IMG/VR virus record: IMGVR_UViG_3300046003_006687
Coordinates: 1-23,849 of that record
From: a virus
DNA: 23,849 bases
Strand: one strand, 5' to 3'
Part shown: one piece after another, positions 16,320-22,039 of the stretch
Layout of the letters: each line of letters opens with the position of its first letter
How positions within the stretch are numbered: the first letter of the stretch is position 1
Program-made: the position numbers and the translations under genes
The notes under the pieces: generated by a model
Database searches by the model: none
The model's input: only the letters and a program-made list of their open reading frames with translations
Told to the model about the DNA's origin: nothing

Positions 16320-16928
16320 ATGTGTAAATGTGGATGCAATACATGCGAAACTAAAATAAGAGGTCCTTTACTAACTGAAGGTAAAGTAAAATCTCTATTG
16401 TCTGAAAACTTACAATATCATATTGATAAGCAGATACCTTTGTTTGAATCTGATTTTAGAATTGGTTCAAATGCTCACTTAAGATTAATTAAAGAAGCAC
16501 GTAAAATGTATTCACGTAATGTAATTGATTTATGTGAAGAAGACGAGCATTTAATTAAAACACATTTAGGTGAATTTGCTTTATATGAAAACGAATCTGT
16601 ACCCCTAGATTTACCTATGTTAGAAGAAGCTGAAATAGATGAAGCAGAATTTAAAGGTAAAGATGTTCCATTAGGTAAACCAAAACGTGGTGGGTCTAAA
16701 AAATATTATGTTTATGTTAAAGATGGTGATAGAGTAAAAAAAGTAACATTTGGCGACACAACAGGTTTATCAGCCAAAATACGTAATAAAGAAGCAAGAA
16801 CAGCTTTTGCCGCAAGACATGATTGCAAAAATAAAAAAGATAGAACTAAAGCAAGTTATTGGTCTTGTAACTTACCTAGATATGCTACAGCATTAGGGTT
16901 AGGGGCTAATATGAGTACTTATTGGTAA
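16320..16928 (+). CDS. Conserved T4-like phage protein with RHxC...YWSC C-terminal domain
   Basis: The protein has 202 residues. It opens with a cysteine cluster (MCKCGCNTCE), followed by LLTE20-G and LLSE29-N, two L-x-E sites suited to prohead protease. Residues 30-100 are a conserved-looking block with YSRNVID, THLGEFALYE and VPLDLPMLEEAE. The C-terminal domain (122-192) has KKYYVYVKDGDRVKKVTFGD and then RHDCKNKKDRTKASYWSC, a cysteine/histidine pattern I recall as a repeated module in cyanophage and related phage structural proteins. It probably binds metal or DNA. No function is established. It sits two bases after the candidate nuclease and one base before the cupin. Confidence 0.6.
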   Translation: MCKCGCNTCETKIRGPLLTEGKVKSLLSENLQYHIDKQIPLFESDFRIGSNAHLRLIKEARKMYSRNVIDLCEEDEHLIKTHLGEFALYENESVPLDLPMLEEAEIDEAEFKGKDVPLGKPKRGGSKKYYVYVKDGDRVKKVTFGDTTGLSAKIRNKEARTAFAARHDCKNKKDRTKASYWSCNLPRYATALGLGANMSTYW

Positions 16929-16929
16929 T

Positions 16930-17208
16930 ATGAAACCTTACACTGATTCCACAAACATCAGAACATTTTCAAAAGATGTTGACCCAATGGAATTAGTCTG
17001 GCATCAAGATAACGGAGATAGATTAATTGAGGTATTAGAAGGTGAAGGGTGGATGTTTCAACGTGATGATGAATTACCAAAACCAATAAATAAAGGAGAT
17101 TATATATTTATACCGGATCAACAGATTCATAGAATACATAAAGGAAATACTGATTTAAAAATTAAAATAAACAATGGACAATTTCGATTTGAAAAAATAC
17201 TTAGCTGA
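16930..17208 (+). CDS. Small single-domain cupin
   Basis: This 92-residue protein has a cupin core: ELVWHQDNGDRLIEVLEGEGW (about 22-42), then KGDYIFIPDQQIHRIHKGN (about 55-74). Likely metal ligands are His25 and His67, with Glu35 or Glu38 as candidates, fewer than in fully active cupins. Such mini-cupins occur in T4-like phage core regions. The function may be structural, metal-binding or sugar-related, and the substrate is unknown. Its last 35 bases overlap the start of the next gene in another frame. The same DNA therefore encodes the cupin end (NNGQFRFEKILS) and the MDNFDLKKYLAE tag of the 17174 protein. Confidence 0.7.
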   Translation: MKPYTDSTNIRTFSKDVDPMELVWHQDNGDRLIEVLEGEGWMFQRDDELPKPINKGDYIFIPDQQIHRIHKGNTDLKIKINNGQFRFEKILS

Positions 17209-17416
17209 AGGTAAATTAAGCGAAGAAAATTACGAAGAAGATTATGATACTGGAGGATATGTAGAAGCAATGAGTCCCGATCTTTTTGATCATGTTAATG
17301 AAATAGTTAGAATATTTCAAGAATGGGAAAGAGGACCAATGACTGAACCCGGAATGATAGGATATGCTAAAGATGATTTAGTAGATTATATAACAGGTAA
17401 AATTAGAAACGCATAA
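17174..17416 (+). CDS. Small internal head protein with MDNFDLKKYLAEGKL tag
   Basis: This 80-residue protein begins MDNFDLKKYLAEGKL. The first 12 residues form an amphipathic helix ending in L10-A-E12 before Gly, which matches the L/I-x-E rule of T4 gp21 protease and resembles the T4 internal-protein leader MKTYQEFIAE. After an acidic linker comes a helical module (VNEIVRIFQEWERGPMTEPG, then YAKDDLVDYITGKI) that I have seen in other phage core proteins. The gene starts 35 bases inside the cupin gene and its stop overlaps the ATG of the next gene (TAATG), so three genes are coupled. The tag argues for packaging in the head. Confidence 0.6.
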   Translation: MDNFDLKKYLAEGKLSEENYEEDYDTGGYVEAMSPDLFDHVNEIVRIFQEWERGPMTEPGMIGYAKDDLVDYITGKIRNA

Positions 17417-18174
17417 TGGATAATTTCGATTTAAGAAAATATTTAGCTGAAGGGAAATTATTAAATGAAGAAGTAAAATCTTTTTCATTTGATTCTTTTG
17501 ATGTTGGTTTATTAGCTGATGGTTTAGAATGCCTTATTGAATACCGAGAAGGAATAGAATCTGATGAATATATTAGTGATGTTAAATATTTACTAAGAAA
17601 ATTAGCAGGTAGAGTAAATGAAACTATAGTTCAAGAAGGTGATGAAGATGGAGGAGCTGAAGAAGCAGCATTTGATGCTGAATTTCAAAGTGCAGCTAAT
17701 CAAATAGCAGCTACTATAGGTAAAGAATTAAAAGATAAAAAAGCAGAAAATCCTGAAGCATTAAATGAAGCAATAGTAACTTCTACTATAGCTGCTATTT
17801 TAACAGGTAATGCGGTTTTAGGATTTATTTCAAAAATGGCTGCTAAATTAATGAAAAAATTAAATTGGAAAAAAGGTGAAGATTTTGCTGAAAAAATTCA
17901 TCACTGGGCTCATGATAATGAAATTGCCTTCCAAGCACCAATTAGACGTGTTTTAGCATTCTTTATTAAAGATAAAGCTAAATTAGATATGACTGTTAAA
18001 GCTATTTATGCAATTGTAGTTGGTAGTATGGCTGCGGGTTATGGAGTAAGTGCTGTATCAAGTTTAGAAAAAGCAGATTGGTTTAACTCATCTTTATCAG
18101 CATTAAAAACATTAGCTAAATCAGATGAAGCAATAGCTAACGCATTCCCAGCAATAAAATCATTAATGGTATAA
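17416..18174 (+). CDS. Tagged internal head protein with two hydrophobic segments
   Basis: The protein has 252 residues and opens with the tag MDNFDLRKYLAEGKLLNEE, nearly identical to that of the 18188 protein. Compared with 18188 over the first 19 codons there are four silent changes and one that alters the residue (N/K), so selection keeps the peptide. Residues 20-115 are acidic and helical. Residues 119-139 (IVTSTIAAILTGNAVLGFIS) and 196-214 (AIYAIVVGSMAAGYGVSAV) are hydrophobic and glycine/alanine-rich, of a length able to cross a membrane, and separated by a charged region. A packaged protein with membrane-active parts could help DNA pass the host envelope after ejection. That role is inference; the hydrophobic parts might instead pack a soluble bundle. 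Confidence 0.55.
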   Translation: MDNFDLRKYLAEGKLLNEEVKSFSFDSFDVGLLADGLECLIEYREGIESDEYISDVKYLLRKLAGRVNETIVQEGDEDGGAEEAAFDAEFQSAANQIAATIGKELKDKKAENPEALNEAIVTSTIAAILTGNAVLGFISKMAAKLMKKLNWKKGEDFAEKIHHWAHDNEIAFQAPIRRVLAFFIKDKAKLDMTVKAIYAIVVGSMAAGYGVSAVSSLEKADWFNSSLSALKTLAKSDEAIANAFPAIKSLMV

Positions 18175-18187
18175 TAATATAAATAAA

Positions 18188-18502
18188 ATGGATAACTTTG
18201 ATTTAAGAAAATATCTAGCTGAAGGCAAATTATTAAAAGAAGAAATAAACTCAGAACTTGAGGATTATATTAATGATCTATTTAACCAATCAATTGAAGA
18301 AGAAGAAGGACAACAAGAAGGTATTTGGGAAAAAGAAGAATATGCTTCTGATGATTACGAAGATGCAGAAGTATTTTTAGAATTAGTAGATTATTTAAAA
18401 TCTACAGGTGGTAAATATACTTTAGAAGGTAATCCTGATATTAATTTAGAATTATTATCTAACGGAGACATTAAATGGGACGCTTTTGTAACATTTGATT
18501 AA
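18188..18502 (+). CDS. Small acidic tagged internal head protein
   Basis: This 104-residue protein begins MDNFDLRKYLAEGKLLKEE, the third clear copy of the tag, with the likely cleavage after LAE12. The remainder is strongly acidic (SIEEEEGQQEG, EKEEYASDDYEDAE) with a short C-terminal alpha/beta segment (GKYTLEGNPDINLELLSNGDIKWDAF). No enzyme motif is seen. A T4-late-like TATAAATA box at 18178-18185 lies just before the ATG, too close to leave a leader, so it may be part of the A-rich ribosome entry region instead. It closes the head-cargo block: the following 121 bases hold hairpins and a promoter. Confidence 0.6.
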   Translation: MDNFDLRKYLAEGKLLKEEINSELEDYINDLFNQSIEEEEGQQEGIWEKEEYASDDYEDAEVFLELVDYLKSTGGKYTLEGNPDINLELLSNGDIKWDAFVTFD

Positions 18503-18519
18503 TTAAAAAAAAACATACA

Positions 18520-18538
18520 GACTGATTCATAGCCAGTC
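18520..18538 (+). other. Short hairpin after the head-cargo block
   Basis: GACTG (18520-18524) and CAGTC (18534-18538) form a 5-base stem with a 9-base loop, 18 bases after the stop of the 18188 gene. AT-rich sequence follows but no clean T-run. It could weakly end transcription; the evidence is thin. Confidence 0.25.
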
Positions 18539-18561
18539 GCTTTAAAAATAATTTTGAGATC

Positions 18562-18585
18562 TGTGGCCTCCATTTGGAGGTCACA
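18562..18585 (+). terminator. Stable hairpin: terminator or operator before the FAD oxidoreductase
   Basis: TGTGGCCTCC (18562-18571) and GGAGGTCACA (18576-18585) pair as a 10-base stem with one G-U and a 4-base ATTT loop. It is unusually GC-rich for this genome. The sequence after it (TTCTTTGTT) is T-rich but not a clean tract. The stem also covers the TTGG box of the next promoter, so it may act as an operator instead of, or as well as, a terminator. Confidence 0.45.
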
Positions 18586-18604
18586 TTCTTTGTTCGTATA
18601 TTTA
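18574..18604 (+). promoter_or_regulatory. Promoter TTGG-N19-TATATTTA
   Basis: TTG at 18574-18576, 20 bases, then TATATTTA at 18597-18604, 20 bases before the ATG at 18624. TTCG precedes the -7 box as at three other sites. The downstream GTTCG operator copies of the 5371 and 7027 promoters are absent. The hairpin at 18562-18585 overlaps its -33 part. Confidence 0.55.
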
Positions 18605-18623
18605 ACTGTTAAAAATGATTTAA

Positions 18624-19928
18624 ATGAATAAGAAAATTGTAATAGTAGGAGCAGGTGTAGCAGGTATCAACGCTGCTACTAAATTAGTAGACAATGGTTA
18701 TCCTGGCCATTTAATAACCATTATTGATATGGGGAAAGATCCTCATAAAAGATTACCAAGTGAAGTAATGACTGGTATGTTAGGTGCTGGTGGTTGGTCT
18801 GATGGAAAATTAACTTACCACACAGCCATTGGAGGTCAATTATCTAAATACTGTGGTGAAGATAAAGCAATGGAGCTAATGGATCAAGTTATAACTAACT
18901 TTAAACGTTTCCATCCTAAACCAGAAGAAGTACAATGTTCAAATCCTATAGCTGAACCTGACTTTATTAAACCACACTTTGGTTTACGTTTATTTCCAGT
19001 ATGGCACGTTGGAACTGATTATTTATTAGAAATTGCTAAAAATTGGTATTCATACTTAGTTGATAATGGGGTTCATTTTGAATGGGAAACTAAAGTTTAT
19101 AGTATTGATTTTAATACAGATTTTCTTAGAGCTAAAGACAAATACAACCAAGAAATAAGATTATCATATGATGAACTTATATTTGGTGTAGGTAAATCAG
19201 GTATTGATTTTGGTAAATCTTTAGCAGAAGAATATGATTTACCAACAGAACCTAAATCAGTACAAATTGGAGTTCGTTTTGAAGCACCACAACATCACTT
19301 CCAAAAATTGATTGATATTTCATATGACTTTAAGTTATATAGAAAATTCGATGATAAAGGCGTATCATTACGTTCATTCTGTACTAACAATAATGCAGCT
19401 TATGTTGCAGTAGAAGAAACATACGGGAACTACTCATATAATGGTCATGCTAAGAAAGATGAGAAGTATAGAAACGATATGACTAATTTTGGTATCATAA
19501 TGGAAGTAAACGGAATTGAAGATCCATTTACTTGGAGTCGAGATCTAGTTAAAATGTTACAAATTAATAATAAAGGATTATATTACTCACCTTCACGTAC
19601 CCCATCATTTACATCTGAAGGAGGTCATGTTGAAGCAACTCAAATTGGTGAAACTGTATTAGGTGAAGTAAGAGAAGCATTTGAGGGTTATTTCCGTTAT
19701 ATTGATGATTTTATTGATGGAATGAAAGAAATTTTCCCTACATTAAAAGATGATTGGGGTATGTACATACCTGAAGTAAAATATCTATCACCTGAGCCAC
19801 TTGTTGATTATGCCAACCTAGCCCTGACCAAGTATCCTAACGTACATTTTGTTGGTGATGCACTTTCCGCTAGAGGTATAACAGTGAGTGGTGCACAAGG
19901 TATTTATGTTGCTGAATCATTAATTTAA
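18624..19928 (+). CDS. FAD-dependent oxidoreductase, COG2509 type
   Basis: This 434-residue protein has an N-terminal dinucleotide-binding fold VIVGAGVAGINAA (GxGxxG at 9-14). A GGWSDGKL segment follows (near 57-64), then a central VQIGVRFEAP block. A LRSFCTNN...YVAVEE region matches the uncharacterised FAD-dependent dehydrogenases of COG2509. The C-terminal FAD-contact segment reads VHFVGDALSARGITVSGAQG. Those proteins are predicted soluble flavoproteins of unknown substrate. A complete, intact copy in a phage suggests an auxiliary metabolic gene, perhaps redox chemistry on a cofactor or a precursor. It has its own promoter and is followed by another promoter, so it is a single-gene transcript. 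It is host-like in type, but its base composition looks like its neighbours. Confidence 0.8.
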   Translation: MNKKIVIVGAGVAGINAATKLVDNGYPGHLITIIDMGKDPHKRLPSEVMTGMLGAGGWSDGKLTYHTAIGGQLSKYCGEDKAMELMDQVITNFKRFHPKPEEVQCSNPIAEPDFIKPHFGLRLFPVWHVGTDYLLEIAKNWYSYLVDNGVHFEWETKVYSIDFNTDFLRAKDKYNQEIRLSYDELIFGVGKSGIDFGKSLAEEYDLPTEPKSVQIGVRFEAPQHHFQKLIDISYDFKLYRKFDDKGVSLRSFCTNNNAAYVAVEETYGNYSYNGHAKKDEKYRNDMTNFGIIMEVNGIEDPFTWSRDLVKMLQINNKGLYYSPSRTPSFTSEGGHVEATQIGETVLGEVREAFEGYFRYIDDFIDGMKEIFPTLKDDWGMYIPEVKYLSPEPLVDYANLALTKYPNVHFVGDALSARGITVSGAQGIYVAESLI

Positions 19929-19930
19929 AC

Positions 19931-19961
19931 TTGGTATAGCCAAATATGTTTCGTATATTTA
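19931..19961 (+). promoter_or_regulatory. Promoter TTGG-N19-TATATTTA
   Basis: TTG at 19931-19933, two bases after the stop of the oxidoreductase gene, 20 bases, then TATATTTA at 19954-19961. The ATG at 19983 lies 22 bases downstream. A small inverted repeat, TTGG-TATAG-CCAA (19931-19943), overlaps the -33 box. Confidence 0.55.
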
Positions 19962-19982
19962 TCTATAATTAAAACTTAAAAC

Positions 19983-20246
19983 ATGGAACAAAAACCAACA
20001 CCATTTCCTAAAAGTAGAAAGCTGAAAAGTGCTGATGGTACTATAGCTTATATTTGGGATGGAAAATTGCATAATTGGGATGGTCCTGCTTATATTCCAC
20101 AAGGTAGTAATAAATTAGCAGAATACCATTTATATGGTATCAAGCATTCAAAAGAAGAATGGAATGAAGCAAGACAACAAAGAGAAGGTTTACCCTATTA
20201 TAAAAACCAATCAATGAAGTCTAAATTATCTGATTATAGAAACTAA
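19983..20246 (+). CDS. Small unrecognised protein with one DGKLHxxDGPA-type motif
   Basis: This is an 87-residue basic protein. The segment WDGKLHNWDGPAYIPQGSN (about 25-43) followed by EYHLYGIKHSKEEW resembles one unit of the W-x-x-NGKLHREDGPA repeats seen in many T4-like phage proteins, whose function is not established. No signal peptide or membrane segment is present. It has a TTGG promoter and is 6 bases ahead of the NadR-like kinase, so the two are probably one transcript. Confidence 0.55.
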   Translation: MEQKPTPFPKSRKLKSADGTIAYIWDGKLHNWDGPAYIPQGSNKLAEYHLYGIKHSKEEWNEARQQREGLPYYKNQSMKSKLSDYRN

Positions 20247-20252
20247 TAGGTT

Positions 20253-20783
20253 ATGAAAATAGGATTTATAGGAACAGTAAGTGTTGGTAAAACAACTTTG
20301 GTAAACGCATTAGCTGAGTTACCACAATTTAAAGGTTATAAAATTGCTACTGAGCGTAGTAAATATTTAAGAGATTTAGGTATTCCATTAAATACTGATT
20401 CTACTTTAAAAGGTCAAACAGTATTTTTAGCTGAACGAGTAACTGAATTATTTAGTGAAAATTTAATTACAGATAGAACAGTTATTGATGTAATGGCTTT
20501 TACTCAATGTGCTAAATCAATAAATCAAGCTGATAAAATTTCATTTGAAGAATATGCTCGTAATTTTATTAACGAGTATGATTATGTTATTTATGTATCT
20601 CCTGAAGGAGTAGAAATTGAAGATAATGGGGTTAGAACCATAGATGCTGAATATAGAGATTTGATTGATCATACAATTAAGGGTTTCTGTCATTTATATC
20701 ACCCTAGAATGAAACAATTTCACCGAATTTATGGTACTACTGAGGAACGTATCCAACAAGTATTGAATATTACAGGACTTTAA
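20253..20783 (+). CDS. NadR-like P-loop kinase (AAA_28 type)
   Basis: The 176 residues begin with IGFIGTVSVGKTT (Walker A 7-14). A TERSKYLRDLG segment near 33-43 fits the acceptor region of AAA_28/NadR kinases. LITDRTVIDVMAFT (Asp74, Arg75) looks like the base-binding strand of deoxynucleoside or ribosylnicotinamide kinases, and GVRTIDAEYRDLIDH holds a lid-like arginine. The substrate could be nicotinamide riboside, a nucleoside or a nucleotide. The NMNAT-like domain of the 8212 gene would supply the other half of a NadR pathway, but it is encoded 12 kb away. It follows the small 19983 gene and precedes a late-type motif. Confidence 0.7.
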   Translation: MKIGFIGTVSVGKTTLVNALAELPQFKGYKIATERSKYLRDLGIPLNTDSTLKGQTVFLAERVTELFSENLITDRTVIDVMAFTQCAKSINQADKISFEEYARNFINEYDYVIYVSPEGVEIEDNGVRTIDAEYRDLIDHTIKGFCHLYHPRMKQFHRIYGTTEERIQQVLNITGL

Positions 20784-20785
20784 TA

Positions 20786-20795
20786 TATTTATAAC
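20786..20795 (+). promoter_or_regulatory. Candidate late promoter motif TATTTATAAC
   Basis: The motif lies three bases after the stop of the kinase gene and 36 bases before the ATG at 20822. It matches the sites at 7390 and 23615 over TATTTATAA and precedes a core-type gene. Confidence 0.4.
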
Positions 20796-20821
20796 AAAAT
20801 CTAATCTTATTTTAAATATAA

Positions 20822-21361
20822 ATGAAAAAATCAGAATTAAAATCGTTTATCAAAGAAGAAATATTGTCTTCCCTTAAAGAAGGTGTTTGGTCAGTAATGC
20901 CAGAACGTATCCCAGAATTTATTGCAGCTATAGAAGAAATTAAAGAAGAATTTCATGCCGTTGTAGGTAGTGATGATGTGTATGATGGTTTAGATCGTGC
21001 CGTTCAGGCAGCTAGAGATTTAATGGCAATGAGAAATGAAGCTACAATTGAAACTGCACCTGAAAATTTAGCAAAAGTAAAATCTGTTGCTAAACCTGAT
21101 GATACTATTAGAGTAACTGAAGCAGAAGATGAAGACGAATTTGATGCTCCTGATAAAGAACCATCTAAAGCAGAATTGAAAAAAACTAAAGGTTTAGCTA
21201 AAGCAAAAGATGAATTAGCTCTTTTAGTTAAAGATATGAAATCATTAGCTCGTAAATATAAAGAAGCTGAAGGTGCTGCTAAAGAAAAAATTGTTGCTGA
21301 TTTAAAGAAAAAAACAGCATTAAAAAAAGAATTAGAATCTATTGTAAATAAAGCATTGTAA
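20822..21361 (+). CDS. Prohead-core-type protein with KKSELKxxIKEE leader
   Basis: The 179-residue protein starts MKKSELKSFIKEEILSSLKEG, a basic-acidic amphipathic helix ending in L-K-E20 before Gly, again an L/I-x-E site. Nearly the same helix is found inside the 14422 protein (from residue 140) and in the 11245 protein (54-70). Residues 24-70 form a helical module (PERIPEFIAAIEEIKEEFHAVVGSDDVYDGLDRA). A long acidic linker follows (98-115), and then a lysine-rich coiled coil to the end. Such charge-rich helical proteins make the inner scaffold of T4-type proheads (gp22, gp67, gp68); no homology can be claimed. It lies one base before the membrane gene 21363. Confidence 0.55.
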   Translation: MKKSELKSFIKEEILSSLKEGVWSVMPERIPEFIAAIEEIKEEFHAVVGSDDVYDGLDRAVQAARDLMAMRNEATIETAPENLAKVKSVAKPDDTIRVTEAEDEDEFDAPDKEPSKAELKKTKGLAKAKDELALLVKDMKSLARKYKEAEGAAKEKIVADLKKKTALKKELESIVNKAL

Positions 21362-21362
21362 T

Positions 21363-21746
21363 ATGTCTTCTAAAGAAAGGTTTTTATACTTAGCTGCAAT
21401 ATGCATTTTAGTTGTTGGTTTAGCTTATTTGCTATTTTCCGACAGCAAATCGTATGTAGGTGAATATAAAACAAAAATAGAAACTCTAGGTAAAAAAGTT
21501 GATTCGTTGGATATTGTTAACGACGAATTGACTTTAAAAATAGATACATTAAATCAAGAAGTAATTAAATTAGATCAAGAAATCGATCTTAAAGATAACA
21601 AAATAAACAACTTAAGATATGAAATCAAAACCAAAGTTGATGCTGTTGATTCTTTTACTGACGATGAGCTTGAAAGGTTTTTCACAGAGCGCTACAGACA
21701 GCACTTCGATTCAATTAAAAAAGCCAACCGCCCGTCTAGTAATTAA
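21363..21746 (+). CDS. Membrane-anchored coiled-coil protein (candidate inner-membrane spanin or envelope protein)
   Basis: This 127-residue protein has one N-terminal membrane helix (FLYLAAICILVVGLAYLLF, about 7-25) after a short charged start, then a heptad-patterned coiled coil (about 38-90; repeated L/I at a and d positions). The end is charged. An N-in, C-out topology with a periplasmic coiled coil is that of inner-membrane spanin subunits such as lambda Rz. The last 128 bases overlap the next gene in another frame, as Rz1 does with Rz. A lysis role is an inference; no holin or endolysin is visible in this window. Other tethered envelope roles are possible. Confidence 0.6.
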   Translation: MSSKERFLYLAAICILVVGLAYLLFSDSKSYVGEYKTKIETLGKKVDSLDIVNDELTLKIDTLNQEVIKLDQEIDLKDNKINNLRYEIKTKVDAVDSFTDDELERFFTERYRQHFDSIKKANRPSSN

Positions 21747-22038
21747 GGATCTTATCAAAGGGGATGGTGCTAAACAAGAATTAGTACTTTTTAAAGAAAA
21801 AACTATTCTTTTAGAACAAAAAATTGTTTTAAAGGATAGTATTATATCTGCCCTAAATTCTAAAGTAAGTAATTTTGAGATAATGGTAGATACTCAAAAA
21901 CAACAACTTGCTTTATCTCAAGAACTATCTGACCGTTTACATTCTGATTTGAAAAAACAGAAAATCAAAACTAAATTAACAGGAGGTATAGGTATATTAG
22001 TTGCTATTGCTACTACTACCCTTCTTATACTAAAATAG
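21619..22038 (+). CDS. Signal-peptide, coiled-coil, C-terminal membrane-helix protein overlapping the previous gene
   Basis: The 139-residue protein starts with a clear signal peptide (MKSKPKLMLLILLLTMSLKGFSQ) of Bacteroidota style, ending in FSQ. A coiled coil follows at about 55-115 and a hydrophobic C-terminus (TGGIGILVAIATTTLLILK) closes it. No lipobox cysteine is present, so it is not a classical Rz1-type lipoprotein. The ATG lies inside the previous gene and the two frames overlap by 128 bases, which makes the start convincing because the signal peptide is encoded in the overlap. Paired coiled-coil envelope proteins suggest a lysis or envelope-spanning complex. It ends one base before terminase. 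Confidence 0.6.
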   Translation: MKSKPKLMLLILLLTMSLKGFSQSATDSTSIQLKKPTARLVIKDLIKGDGAKQELVLFKEKTILLEQKIVLKDSIISALNSKVSNFEIMVDTQKQQLALSQELSDRLHSDLKKQKIKTKLTGGIGILVAIATTTLLILK

Positions 22039-22039
22039 T

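Noticed and set aside
18178-18185. TATAAATA as a late promoter for the 18188 gene
   Set aside because: It ends two bases before the ATG, leaving no room for a transcript start upstream of the codon. It is probably just the A-rich initiation region.
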